A stretch of DNA of 64,000 bases from Azadirachta indica. Lineage: Eukaryota; Streptophyta; Magnoliopsida; Sapindales; Meliaceae. Each line of letters starts with the position of its first letter. The stretch's first letter is position 1. Made by a program: the position numbers and the translations under genes. Location of the stretch: contig CM040446.1 of assembly GCA_022749755.1 (NCBI GenBank), positions 399,339-463,338 of the forward strand, written 5' to 3'. Shown here piece by piece: positions 1-11,428 of this stretch. Under the pieces are notes generated by a model. It was not told the DNA's origin and ran no database searches. It was given only the letters and a program-made list of their open reading frames with translations.

Positions 1-251
1 AAAAGATTTGCCTTTCTTCCCATAATATTTCTCTTATATGCACGCATACATAATAGTGTAGTGATTAAATATCAACATTACCCAATAATCAAACATGCTT
101 TTTTGAACTAATATTTTTTTTTGCAAGATAATAATAATTTTATTAAAGAAGTTAAAAAGGAATACAGAAAGCAGCCCGAAGGCAAATAAGAAAAATCAAG
201 AAACAAACATATCTTGAAAATTAAAGATATAATCAAGGAGATTCTTTCTTT

Positions 252-317
252 CCTTTCTTTCCTCCTTTGTTCAAAGGTTATTGCACTCGCATTGCATCTC
301 CGCCGGCTTCTATTTGA
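252..317 (+). pseudogene. C-terminal fragment of a prolamin-like (ECA1-type) gene
   Basis: The last 21 codons plus a TGA stop of a prolamin-like gene. They read PFFPPLFKGYC followed by a short Ala/Pro/Ser tail, matching the ends of the intact genes at 2400 and 9383. No signal peptide or upstream cysteines are present, so the 5' four-fifths are missing. The next 240 bases also resemble the 3' flank of the intact copies: a TTATT run, then a block resembling the one after 2885 and 9860. The duplication therefore included downstream sequence. The upstream junction near 245 joins unrelated AT-rich DNA. Confidence 0.75.
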
Positions 318-619
318 GTCACTGCAGCTGCAAATGTAAGGAAGAAGAGATGTGTTGGGTCTAACTATGGAAACTGTTAGTCAGCTTGATTATTATTATT
401 ATTGTTGTTGTTAGGCGGATGGTAAGATAATTAGATATTTGATTTTTAAGTCATATCTTATTTAATAATTCTTGATTAGAGAATAAAGTTAATTTGATTG
501 ATTCTTCTCTTATGAGTTGATCATTTTAATTAATTTGGTTCTAACTTCATGCATATTAAGACACATTGACGCACAAGTTTCATTATTTTATGTCGATAGG
601 CTACCCAAAACTACAGAAA

Positions 620-2390
620 TAATAGTTATCATTCTATCTACTAATAAACATTATCTTTTAATTTTGACGGAAATTATCTACGAAGTTCTAGCATTATGTC
701 GGTAAATATATATTTTTTTCTTCCACTGCACACATACATGTATGGATTTATGTATGCATGTATAACATTTATTCATTAAATGAGGCCTCTCATTTCTAGT
801 GCCACCAAGAATATTAACTCCAATTAACTATCGTATCTGTAACGTTATTATTTTCTCGAAAGCTACGAATGCTCTGAAAATTCATCATTGACAATGGATG
901 GCAGCAATTGACCCAACAATTCCACAGGTCCCAAGTTTTAGTATGCCTCTTGATAACATTACTTGAGGGAGCTTATGGTAGTGATCTCGATCATTAATGC
1001 TTCGGATAATATATACCATCTCCCTCCAATTTTATTTAAGTGTTTAAGTTCCACCATCGACGTGTGGATATAATTTCTTCCAAATTTAAGGACTATGTTA
1101 CATGACCTAGATATTGGAAACATATAACCAACAAAAATAATAGCTGTACTAGGTCTACATATCTGGAGTATATGCAGCACACCTCTAATAGTAAAATATT
1201 TATAAGTGAATGACATCATTATATAACTAATCAAGTTATTGTAGAATTGCTGTCAATTGTGTAAAATTTTGGTGTTTAATAATAGTATGTTTAAAATCAA
1301 TGAGTAAATTAACTAATTATACAATTAAACGGACTCAGTTTGAGTGGTCAAAAGGCTTGACTCCTAAATGAGAAGTCAAATCTTTGATTTTATTGATTGA
1401 AGCTACTAAGATTAATTTTTTACCTTGTATGGGAATTCATATCCACTATAAATGTGGCCCACCATGTTAGAGTATGGATAGAATTTTCTCCAAATATAAG
1501 GACAAAACATTATTCAAATTAAGTAAAAATATTCAAATAATGTCATATGTGACTCAATCAAAATTCCTCAAATCTCTAATATAATATTAATAGTTTATAT
1601 ATGTAATATTTAACAAAAATAACTAATTATATAAGACAAGTTACACAACAAATTCAACAAGATTACTAATTGTTTAACGTATCTTTTCAGATAGAGTTTT
1701 TGTGGTAAAGTTTACGGTAGAGTTTTCACAAGTAAAATTTTTAATAAAAGTTTATTAATTATTTATATCACAAGCTTCTGGGAAATTTTGATTAAAAACT
1801 TTAATAAAGAAAATTTTAATAATATATTTTAAAGAAATATCACAAAATTTTTAAAATAAAAATAAAAATATTTTACATAATTTTATCTTTTAAAAAAATT
1901 AGATAAATTTTACTGTCAAAAACTCAAATTTTAAGTTTTTTTCTAATAAAAGAAAATTAACTTTTTAAATTTTTAAAAACTTTTCTGTAATGTTAATCAA
2001 ACAATATTCAAAAATTTAAAAAAAGATTTTACTATTAAAAAAAAATGCTTTTAACTAACATAATACTAGTAATCACTTCAGTCTTAAAGCACTTAAAAAT
2101 TATTTATTTCTTTCATTAACTATAATTACGTCGGAACTAATAAACGTTATAAATATTTAAAGGGGAAATTAAGTTTCAATTCATCATCTTAATTCATTAA
2201 TATAATTCTCTAATTCTGTAACTTCCGTAAGCACATGAATATTTAATTAATAAAAGCATTCGCAATTCTCTCCGGTACAAATTATGATCTATCCATTAAT
2301 CTTCTTGAAATCGCAGAATCAAATACCGATACAGTCTCTTTCAGAATCCATCTTAGTCCTCCTGTTACGACAAAAACTCAAGTGTTTCGC
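620..2390. other. AT-rich spacer without a recognisable gene
   Basis: No supported coding region. A roughly 45-base segment at about 1050-1095 recurs imperfectly at 1460-1505 (ATAATTTCTTCCAAATTTAAGG versus AGAATTTTCTCCAAATATAAGG type, shown here in outline). From 1750 to 2160 the sequence is almost entirely A/T. A possible TATA element (TATAAATA) lies near 2149, about 250 bases before the first intact prolamin-like gene. Confidence 0.6.
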
Positions 2391-2399
2391 CACTACACC

Positions 2400-2771
2400 A
2401 TGTCAAAGCAAGTTCAATCTCAAACACTAAATTCCTTTCTACTAATGGCCGTCTGCATTGCAGTGCTGCTGGTCCAGACAGGGGTAGCCCAGTTTCAAAC
2501 ACCGCAATTTCCTGGTGTGCCTCCACCAGGCTCTTCAGGATCAGGCAATGTTCAGTGCTGGTCATCACTCGTTAACATTCAAGGATGTGCTTGGGAAATA
2601 TATAGGTCTGTGTTTACTCTACAATTCAACAACATTGGACCTAGTTGTTGCAGGGCTTATCTTGAAATTGATGCAAAATGTTGGCCTAAAATGTTCCCAT
2701 ACAATCCTTTCTTTCCTCCTTTGTTCAAAGGTTACTGCACTTCCATTGCACCTCCACTGCCTTCTAGTTAA
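2400..2771 (+). CDS. Prolamin-like secreted cysteine-rich protein (ECA1 gametogenesis-related family)
   Basis: Single-exon gene for a 123-residue protein. Residues 1-30 form a signal peptide with a hydrophobic core ending GVA, with predicted cleavage before Gln31. A Pro/Gly/Ser-rich linker follows to about residue 50. The prolamin-like domain (DUF1278/ECA1 type) has six cysteines at 53, 63, 83, 84, 94 and 113, including the family pattern GPSCC, CWPKMF and PFFPPLFKGYC. An in-frame ATG lies six codons upstream at 2382, but the start at 2400 is preferred because it gives the MSKQ N terminus shared by paralogues at 9383 and 11429. Family members are mostly secreted in female gametophytes and flowers; EC1 relatives act in gamete activation. 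The specific role of this copy is unknown. It is nearly identical in its central domain to the 9383 gene, so the duplication is recent. A TTATT microsatellite lies in the 3' flank (2846-2884). Confidence 0.88.
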   Translation: MSKQVQSQTLNSFLLMAVCIAVLLVQTGVAQFQTPQFPGVPPPGSSGSGNVQCWSSLVNIQGCAWEIYRSVFTLQFNNIGPSCCRAYLEIDAKCWPKMFPYNPFFPPLFKGYCTSIAPPLPSS

Positions 2772-2845
2772 TTGACCAGTTATCAACACTACTGCTGCAG
2801 CTTTAAGGAAACTGGTTCTATGAAAAGTTTTTATATTAAGCTTGA

Positions 2846-2851
2846 TTATTA

Positions 2852-2884
<33 letters not shown>
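2846..2884. repeat. ATT microsatellite in the 3' flank
   Basis: A run of about 12 ATT units, with one GTT interruption, 75 bases after the stop codon. Similar ATT runs follow the paralogous loci at 390-410 and 6057-6082, so the repeat was carried along with the gene duplications. Confidence 0.85.
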
Positions 2885-3903
2885 GGGTGGATAGTAAGAT
2901 GTTCAATTAGGTTTGTGATTTTAAGGCATGCATACGTTTAATCATTCTTAATTAGCGAACAAAATGTGATTGCTTTTTCTCTTAATTAGTTGATCTTTAT
3001 TTGTTTCCACTTCTATACATATTAATCAATGTATGTGTTCAAATTCACATAATTACTGGTTAGCTAGCATTCTACTAATAAACAATCAACCACAGTGTCT
3101 CAAGCCAGCTGGAATTATATTGATCCTTGCATGCTCAATATTCATAACGGTTGCTTGCTCCAGCTTTAGCAGCAACAACTGAACAAAGTGGATCGTTGGT
3201 GCCACTGTATTTTGTTTGTACAATATGATCCTGTTGTTGAGAAGTGTGCTTGTCAACTCTGCAAATTAAGAGTCAATGCTATGGGCTGATATAGGATTCC
3301 TGTGCACACACTATGCCAAATAATACATATTTATTGTACATGTAAAATTATGTGGATCTCACTTTTAGTTCACTGTTAATTATCGTGTGATAAAATGTAA
3401 TTAAGAATTAACTAAAAAATAAAAGTAAATATTAATTTACCGAATATTTTTGACAGACAGCATGTTCTTATAAAAATAACTAAAAGTATGTAAGTCTCAA
3501 ACATGCCTTTATCAATAATATAAATATTCTATATTGAATAAATTGTGTCACACATGAGTTTCTTCTAATTTACAATAGTAAAGATACAATAGTAACATCA
3601 CTTTTGAAACATTTTAAACTAATATTGGGTTACTTGGAAGAATAGTATTACACATCTCAAATTTTAGTAATATGATATTCTAAATTTTATTAAGAGATTT
3701 ATCAATGTTACATCATTTAAGGATGAAAAGTTTGGTATACAAATTAAAAAATATAATATTATATATTTTAACCTTCAAGTTTGTATTTAGTTGCTTCTTT
3801 TAATATGACTCCAATCTCTGTCACAGAACTTGTCTCCAGCTTTTAGTAATTTTAACAACCTTGGAGATTTGTGCGCCTATATAGGTAAAATCCTAGTGTC
3901 AAC

Positions 3904-3954
3904 GGGATGTAGCTCAAATGGTAGAGCGCTCGCTTTCGATCCCCTGCATCTACA
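3904..3954 (+). pseudogene. tRNA-Ala pseudogene lacking the anticodon loop
   Basis: The 5' acceptor strand and D arm (GGGATGTAGCTC ... TGGTAGAGC), then the first half of the anticodon stem (GCTCGCTT), match a plant nuclear tRNA-Ala. The sequence then jumps straight to the 3' T-arm and acceptor strand (TCGATCCCC, TGCATCT). The anticodon loop, the 3' anticodon stem, the variable loop and the 5' T stem are gone, leaving 51 bases instead of about 73. The A box is intact and the B box is cut in half. The piece cannot make a functional tRNA. Confidence 0.75.
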
Positions 3955-4314
3955 ATAAAATTTTTTAACACTGTTTCTGTTTAAAGTGTCTGCCAAGTGA
4001 TTTCCAATTATAATTCTCAAGTTTGTCATTCTAGTCCCCATTGGCATGCTTCCTCCGTTCCTCCGCGGAATCAATCTACGTTCACTGTGATTTTCTTGCC
4101 TTGAGAGCTTGTTTTCTATGAACATACTCTTCTACCTCACACATTACACATATATTATTCAGGAAGGGCAGACAGGCTAGCCAACATGATGAGCATTGCA
4201 TTGCAATCTCTTCTTCTTATTGGTGGTCTACGAAATTTCCAATTTTCTAGGACAGCATGGGTTTCCCATGTTATCATTTCCATTAGTCTCTTTTTCTATT
4301 TTATATTATTTTCG

Positions 4315-4454
4315 ACGATTGTTGCAAGTTTTTTCTTGTAGTCGACGAAAATTGCTGGCCTAGGATGTTTCCAACCAGTGATTCATTTCCTCCGTTTTTA
4401 AGAGATTATTTTATTAATCACGTTGCAGCTTCACCATATACTACTCGCAATTAA
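4315..4454 (+). pseudogene. Prolamin-like gene fragment (C-terminal half)
   Basis: From the sequence encoding the CC pair (GATTGTTGCAAG) onward, this stretch aligns with the last 45 codons of the intact genes. It contains CWPRMF, then SFPPFLRDY, and a TAA stop at 4452. A one-base indel between the CC pair and the CW motif breaks the frame, and the last cysteine (GYC) has become Phe (DYF). No signal peptide is recognisable upstream. It is more diverged than the 5625 copy and is closer in character to the minus-strand relative at 33.1 kb (NCWPEVF). Confidence 0.65.
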
Positions 4455-5624
4455 CGCAGCTGCAAGAGATCGGGAGTTGGGTTTAACGATCGAGCGACGA
4501 CAGAATTAGGTTTTAATCTTTTCTATATAATTTAGAGCTTGATTATTGTTAATTGTTGACATCAACACGTTAAATCCCATTCGAAAATTTATAACTATTT
4601 GCATGACTTTTTTTTATAATAAAATATATCTATTTTAACGGAATAAATAAAGAAAATGAGATTTTAAAATGGGAGAATGGCATTATAAGGATGCAAAACC
4701 CTAACACCATATAAAAAGATGAACAAACAAAGATGAAACATCGATAGATGAAAAAAAATAACGTAAATGTAAGTGTACGTGCACTTTCTAAGAACAAGAG
4801 CTGACCTAGCAGGCTTTAATTACATGCTTTCAATAGTCGAGAAAAATGTATGATAAAATGGTAAAATCAGTGTTCATTTTCCTAGAAGATTCTTAGCTAT
4901 TTTCTCTCACTTTCCAAGTAATCAAACAGATGTAAATCCATTAATTAAAAAGCAAACATAAGCAAATCTGACCGAAATGGTTTTAAATTAAAATCAAAAC
5001 TCTTTCAGTGAAGCATACGTCTCATTAAATGTACCAATTTTAAATTGGTAGAATCCAAAGTTTATAAACTTATTTTAATATTTACAAATTTTCTTTTTCA
5101 AAAACGCTGAACAAGCTGATGAAAAAATTTAATTATCTTTCTTGAATCATTTCCGCAGCATACTTTACTACATTAGTTTTCATTATCGTTTAATTTCGTT
5201 CTAAAATAAAAAACAAAAATAGCATTTAAAAAATAAACTACATATATTAAAAATTAATTAAAGATATAAAAATGGGTATCTACAAAATATATAAGAACAT
5301 TAATTAACCAAATGTCTTCTAACTAAATATCTGCGTAATAGAGAATAAAAGAATTTGTGCCTGTTGAAAAATCAGCCACTTTGGCAAATATATCAAATCG
5401 ACCATCCACTTAATTACAAAAGTAAATTCAATTAATATATGATTAACACTAGGAACTAACTCCAGGCTTAATGCCCATAAATCTAGAATTAACTTTGCTA
5501 TAACTTATGCTGAAAATTAAGTTAAAAAGGAACTGCTCCATATATATATATAAACAAATCCTTGTTGCCAAATTCTCTGCTTCAAATCTTCATCAATTTC
5601 TATTCAAATATTATTTCAACGACG

Positions 5625-5977
5625 TTGTCAAAGCAAGCTCAAGCAGTGGCTTCTTTTATAATAGTACCCACGTGCATTGCAATGTTGGTTGAGCCAGGAA
5701 CAGCAGTACCAAGAGCTCCTGCTGTGATTCCGAGAGGAGTTCCGGAGAAGAAATAAAGCAATGTTGGTCGCCCCTATACAAAATAAAAGGATGTGTTTGG
5801 GAAATTCACAAGTCTGAGTATGGCACAAAATACAGCAATGTCACCCCTCATTGTTGCAAGGCTTTTGTTGCTATTCATGGAGATCGTTGGCCCAAAATGT
5901 TCCCTGTATATTCTTTCTTCCTCTGTCGCTCAAAGGTTATTGTGCTTGCATAGCAGCTCCGCCAGCATCTGTTTTGA
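5625..5977 (+). pseudogene. Prolamin-like (ECA1-type) pseudogene, close copy of the 11429 gene
   Basis: Near-complete copy of the gene at 11429. The start codon is TTG instead of ATG, although the signal-peptide reading (SKQAQAVASFII...) is otherwise kept. Before the first cysteine the frame is lost: a TAA appears right before the CWSPLY segment. A single-base deletion in the PFFP region breaks the frame again near 5920. The CW cysteine after the CC pair is Arg (CGT TGG). Three independent lesions make this a clear pseudogene. Its flanks from about 5410 to 6510 match 11210-12290, so the whole locus was duplicated. Upstream, the TATA element of the 11 kb copy is shortened by four bases here. 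Confidence 0.85.
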
Positions 5978-6053
5978 TCAGTTTTTGTTGAAACGGATTG
6001 GAATTGGGTTAAGTTGGAGAATATATAGTATTTAAGCTTGATTAGTTTTTTTC

Positions 6054-6084
<31 letters not shown>

Positions 6085-6486
6085 TCTGACTACTTTAGTT
6101 GGAAATCTTTTGGGAGCCGCATGCTTACATTGAATTCAAGATTATACAATCGGATACAAATGAAGTTACTAATCATGGTTTAAAGCCTAAACTAGACATC
6201 ATTAAACGAATTTTTAATTTGTTTATAAAATTTGGGTCAATCCGTGATTCAATGAAGTTGAACAACATAATCCCTATGAATAAACAACTTTTATTGTTTT
6301 AACTCGGAAACCCATTTTGTCTTGCTCATTGGTTTCCTTGTGGGATTACAAAAAAATAGAATAAAATAACGGGATGGCGCTGAGTAGACATGCACCAATC
6401 ACACATTTTAACTTGGTCCTATAATTGTTAAGAAACCTCAATATTAAATTATTGCTTAGTAGACTTCTACTTGAAGCCACTTCCTG

Positions 6487-6571
6487 AGATAAAATTTGAA
6501 AAGATAAAATAATAATTTGATTTTATTAATTTATAATAATAATAATAAAAATAATAAAAATATAACAAAAG
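6487..6571. repeat. Direct repeat, left copy (pair with 7627-7708)
   Basis: About 80 bases of near-identical sequence (GGATAAAATAATAATTTG followed by an ATA-rich run and AATATAACAAAA) occur here and again at 7627-7708. The pair brackets about 1.05 kb ending just before the tRNA-Tyr gene. Confidence 0.75.
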
Positions 6572-7626
6572 GAAAGAAATATTGTATTGAGAAGTTATCC
6601 AAAGTTAGGTTGTTCATCCTACAATTGCTATTCTTTTGGTGCCCTTTTATCATTACTCTAAAAACTTTATAATTGAGTATTATTATTGTCCCTTGGTAAT
6701 CATAAATACTCCTTAAATATTGGATCATAATAATACTTTCCCTTACATATATGATGATTAAATGGGACCCTACCCAAAATTTATTCGTGTCATATCTTAA
6801 TTAGTTCAAAATATTTTTTTCTTTCATATACTTTTTCATTTTGTGTCATATTACCATTTACCCTTTTAAGTGTATGTATACAACCATCATTTTAACTTTG
6901 AAATTAAGCATTACTATTTATTTTTTGTTTTTAATAAAACTATTATATGGAGAAAGATTTGAAATTTTAATTGATTCTCATTTTGCCCTAATATTTAAAT
7001 ATTCTCATATAACACGAGAAGAAGAAGACTTGGAAATTTTTTTAAAAGGGAAAAGCCCACCAAACTCAATGTAATTGAAAAACACCAAAGTTTAATTGTC
7101 TTTTTGTGGGAAATTGATGGGTGTAATTAGCCCTAATAGCCCAAAACGGAATGTTTATTACTTTATTAGATATTTTACTTGACTAGTCATTTTAATAGAG
7201 ACTGTAGAAAAAATATTTTGCTTCAATTCTCAAGAAAAAAACAAAAACAATGCTTTAATATTAATTAATGATATTAGTTGTATTTTTTTGCACACAAATA
7301 TAAAGCATTTAACAATTTTCTTTTTAAAAAAATAGATAAATAAATATTATTGTATTGAGATAAGCTTGATATTGGGATGAAAAGATTTTAACATCTCCAT
7401 TGAATAAGTCATTGATGTGATTTTATAAATTTACATTTTGTAATAACGATATTGTTCACTATCATATTAAAATTTGATTATAGCATGTAACTGTCATATT
7501 TATAAAATAAAATATCACACTCACACCGTTGAATATTAATTTTTGACATTTATTATATGATAAATATGATGTTTGACGTTACAAAACATGAGTGTCGGCA
7601 ACATGATTAGGATTATTAGGATTTTG

Positions 7627-7708
7627 TATAAAATTTTAAAGGATAAAATAATAATTTGATTTTATTAATTTATAATAATAATAATAAATAATAAAAATAT
7701 AACAAAAA
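7627..7708. repeat. Direct repeat, right copy (pair with 6487-6571)
   Basis: Second copy of the 80-base AT-rich direct repeat. It ends at the 3' side of the minus-strand tRNA-Tyr gene, so the repeat lies directly downstream of the tRNA terminator. Confidence 0.75.
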
Positions 7709-7717
7709 GCGGCAGCC

Positions 7718-7722
7718 AAAAA
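7718..7722 (-). terminator. RNA polymerase III terminator of tRNA-Tyr
   Basis: Five A on the plus strand, read as TTTTT on the minus strand, five bases after the 3' end of the tRNA-Tyr gene. This is the standard Pol III stop signal. Confidence 0.7.
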
Positions 7723-7727
7723 CAAAC

Positions 7728-7815
7728 TCCGACCTGCCGGATTCGAACCAGCGACCTAAGGATAACAGTTTGCCATAACTACAGTCCTCCGCTCTACCAA
7801 CTGAGCTAAGGTCGG
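7728..7815 (-). tRNA. tRNA-Tyr (GTA anticodon) with intron
   Basis: Reads on the minus strand as CCGACC, D arm TTAGCTCAGTTGGTAGAGC, anticodon arm GGAGGACTGTAG, an intron of about 15 bases (around TTATGGCAAACTG), the 3' anticodon strand ATCCTTAG, T arm GTCGCTGGTTCGAATCCGGC, and acceptor GGTCGGA. The acceptor stem pairs CCGACC with GGTCGG. The A and B boxes are intact. The intron lies one base 3' of the anticodon, the canonical position in eukaryotic nuclear tRNA-Tyr. It is an intact, presumably expressed gene; CCA is not encoded, as expected for a nuclear tRNA. Confidence 0.95.
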
Positions 7816-9273
7816 ATTATGAACCGTTGCGCTTATGATAATATATATATAGACGTTTCCATGAGGATCAATTGGTTAACTCACGTGCAATGTCTCACAG
7901 TTAATTCCTTCGCCATTCAAGGTGTAGTTGATGCTAACTTCCCTAATTTTCCAATCATGAATTACCATCAGTCCTAGTATGATTCTGATGGCTGATGCTT
8001 TCACTTTTAAACTAAAGGTTTTTTTTTTTCGATCGAAAAAAGTGGACGCAACAAGCTCGGCTTCGAAATTCTCCACACTTCCATTAGAGGGTTTTGCTTA
8101 AAATTCTGAAAGAGACAATCAATATTTGATTTTGTAATAATTTGAAGAAAAATAATAGTTGACAATTTATATAGAAGAGAATTTAGCAATGCTTTATTAT
8201 TTCATTTCTTATGAAGTTAACAAAATTTGGGAATTAATAGAGCTATACAATTAATAACAGTGAAAGTTATTCATTTTCCCTTTAAATATTACTCAAAGTT
8301 ATTAGTTCTAAATTAAACTGAAAGAAACAAAAGTTTAAAGGATTTTAAGACTGAAGAAACGCCTGGTGTTTAATTCTGTTGAATTTATTTTGTAACCGTC
8401 TCGCTATTTATGTTTATTAATTTGTTTTATAACCTCTATAAATTACACAATATTTAACTTCTTTAACTCAATTTCACAACAAATCTAGCTTAAATATCTT
8501 AACTATAACATTTTTTTCAATCACAATTCATGGTTAGATGCTTAAAGAGAGCAAACCCCAATTAAAATTAGTGTTTATTATACACTTAAATACAGTAATT
8601 ACAAAATTTGTAAAAAATCATTTGTCTTAAATTAGATATGATAAACTTGGTATCTGTTAATTTAGTTTGGAGAAGATCATACCTCAAGTTCACTCTGTCA
8701 ACAAGAAATTTTGAACTATCACTTGATTTAAAAGTTTAAGTATGAAGAAAAGAATCCCAAAAGTTATATGTGAGTGATTTAACACTCTTTCTAACATATA
8801 TCTTCATTTTATTTAATCAGTTTTGTCATTGTCAACAGAACTTTATTTAATTTCAACGTATTTCAGTTCTCGGATTATCCTACTGAAGATTTCTTGTCAC
8901 TTTATACTTCAATAAAAAGATAAAAACTTGTTATTAAACTATTAAAAATTTAAGAAGGTATTTCAACACTGTTTCATGTACTAACTAATGCAAAACTAAG
9001 CTAAATTAAAAAAAAAAAACGAAATTATCCCAGGAAATTAATGTGAAATTAATCTAGAATCACACTTAAGTGCCTTCTTTCAATAGTCAAAATATTAATT
9101 CTGACTGTGAGTTAACCTTTGCAACAAAATATTTCTGATAGTAAAGGCTAAAAATACTTCTTTCTTTAAATAGCATTGATTTCAAACCATATTGACTATA
9201 ATTAACCAAATTCACTTAATTCTGAAATCAACCGTTGCCAAATTCATTAATTTGGTTTCCCTGAAATTCCTTG

Positions 9274-9279
9274 TATAAA
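9274..9279 (+). promoter_or_regulatory. TATA box of the prolamin-like gene at 9383
   Basis: TATAAA in the context TTGTATAAATTC, 104 bases before the ATG. A pyrimidine/C-rich stretch follows, consistent with a short unspliced leader. Confidence 0.5.
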
Positions 9280-9382
9280 TTCTCACCCATATTTTCTTCC
9301 TCCAATCCTAAGCCAAAGTATTCAACCTTCTTATAAGCTAGTCTCGAAACAATTTCAAAAAAATTTTGCTAGCTACTGCACC

Positions 9383-9754
9383 ATGTCAAAGCAAGCTCAA
9401 GCTAAATCACTGATTTCCTTTATACTAGTGACCGCATGCATTGCAACGCTGGTCGAACCAGGGCTAGCCCAGATGCAAACACCACAAGTTCCAGGTCCGC
9501 TTCCACCATGGGCTTCAGGATCAGGGGAAGCAATGCAATGCTGGACATCACTTGTTAACATTCAAGGATGTGCTTGGGAAATTTATAAGTCTGTGTTTAC
9601 TCTACAATTCAACAACATTGGACCTAGTTGTTGCAAGGCTTTTCTTCAAATCGATGCAAAATGTTGGCCTAAAATGTTCCTATACAATCCTTTCTTTCCT
9701 ACAGTGTTCAAAGGTTATTGTAGTCGTATTGCATCTCCACCAGCTTCTACTTAA
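9383..9754 (+). CDS. Prolamin-like secreted cysteine-rich protein (ECA1 gametogenesis-related family)
   Basis: Single-exon gene for 123 residues, the same length as the 2400 paralogue. A signal peptide (residues 1 to about 29, ending GLA) is followed by a Pro-rich linker and the six-cysteine prolamin-like domain, with Cys at 53, 63, 83, 84, 94 and 113, exactly as in the 2400 gene. The segment from SLVNIQGCAWEIY through FNNIGPSCC differs from that paralogue at one residue (Lys versus Arg), so the domain is under constraint or very recently copied. Signal peptide and linker differ more. ECA1-type proteins are secreted and typically expressed in ovules or flowers; the exact role is not deducible. 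The downstream flank resembles those after 2771 and 317. Confidence 0.9.
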   Translation: MSKQAQAKSLISFILVTACIATLVEPGLAQMQTPQVPGPLPPWASGSGEAMQCWTSLVNIQGCAWEIYKSVFTLQFNNIGPSCCKAFLQIDAKCWPKMFLYNPFFPTVFKGYCSRIASPPAST

Positions 9755-11280
9755 TTGAGTTACCAACACTACTAGCTAGCTAGCTAGTACTGCAGCTACC
9801 AAGGGAAATTGCGTTAAATATATAGCAATGGATAGTTTCAATTTATTCAGCTTGATTGTTATTCTAATTAGATGGATAGGAAGATCGAGTTTCGGTGATT
9901 AGACATTTCTTTAATTAATAATTCTTAATTAGCGAATAAATGTTGATTGGATTTTCTTTGAGTTCATCCTTCTTAGTTTCCACTTTCATGCTTATTGATC
10001 TTCTTTTACATTTTTTTTTTCATTAGAACCAACTCACATATAAATTTATTTTGATAGTAACCAGCAGCAACATAATTAAAAGTTAACACATGTAAGTTTT
10101 ATATATATATATATATATAATGCTGAATATAGGTTGATCTGTGCTGATTATATAGCAGCAAGATTATTTAACAAATTTATCAATTAATTAAATTAAAGAA
10201 GAGACCTTGAATAAAAGTTAAAATGTGAATGTCGGCGCATTTTTAATAAAAATTGATTTGGCAAGCTTTAATTATATGAAATTGTAAAATGTATGATAAG
10301 GATAAAATTAGTGTTCTATCTCTAGAAGATTCTTAGTACAAATTTAAAAATAATTTATTAATAAATTATATGAAATTTAAATTTGTACTATTATGATAAG
10401 GATAAAATAATTTATTAATAAAATAATTTATAATATTTTTTCTCACTTTCTCGAATTTTCCAGTAACCAAACACAAGTAATGTGAGTAGAAAACATTGTA
10501 AATTAAATTAATCACAAACTTAGAGAAGATTAGAACAAATACACTGGTAAACCCAGCAAGTCAACTCAACCAAATAAATCAAGTTTAGTCTAGCTCTTTT
10601 GTCACTGTATCATTTCCATTATAGTTTTACTATTTTGTGCAGTGGACTAGATCTTTACGTCAATATCTAAAATGTTAAATAAAAAGTGTTTTTGAATTTT
10701 GCAATTTTTTCAAAGAATATGAAAAAATAAAACTGTTTTTTATATTTTAAGTTTTGATTATTCGGTGATTTTTTTAAATTAAGTACAAATACATTATATA
10801 ATTATGACACATTTTAAAGATTTTCGCACACCTAAACCTAACATTTGATAGAGAGAGTCCCACAAGAGATTAAAAGGAATCTTACGTTAAGTACGGCTTG
10901 AACATATATCCTCATTTAAAAAAGTTTATATGTCCTAAAATTTGGGTGGTTCAGCAACTTTTAAGTAGACTCTAATAATATTCATTAGAAACTCATTCAC
11001 TTAATTAAATAAATGTTGCATGACAATTTTTAGCTCAAAATATAAAATTTAAGGAAATTTTATTAGTCACCTAATTAAATAACTTATTTCACTTAAGTAA
11101 CACAAAACTGATTTCACAATAATTAATGGTAATGAATCAATATAACGCTATACCTAGTCAATATATGATTAAATATCTATTAATGCTTGTATAGTTAATA
11201 GTAATTGATTACAAAAGTAAATTCAATTAAGTATATGATAAATACTACTTAGTTATAACCCCCAGACCTTAATGCCCATA

Positions 11281-11286
11281 TATAAA
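11281..11286 (+). promoter_or_regulatory. TATA box of the prolamin-like gene at 11429
   Basis: TATAAA in the context GCCCATATATAAATC, 148 bases before the ATG. The pseudogene at 5625 has the same surrounding sequence but reads GCCCATAAATC, four bases shorter, at 5474-5483. Confidence 0.55.
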
Positions 11287-11428
11287 TCTAAAATTAACTT
11301 TCTTAAAGAAAATTGACTTACTTTTATTTTAACTTTTGTATTCTCTTCTTTGAATCTTAATCTATTTGTATTCTTTCCAATATCACAGATTTAGGACTCA
11401 AACTTCAAATATTATTGCTACATTAATA

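Noticed and set aside
3090..3290. Less AT-rich patch after the 2400 gene that looked exon-like
   Set aside because: No frame stays open with recognisable protein features and no splice-site pattern supports it.
5105..5125. Other CTGATGA hits that might be hammerheads (for example 5116, 35658)
   Set aside because: No GAAA, stem II or stem III partner in the right places.
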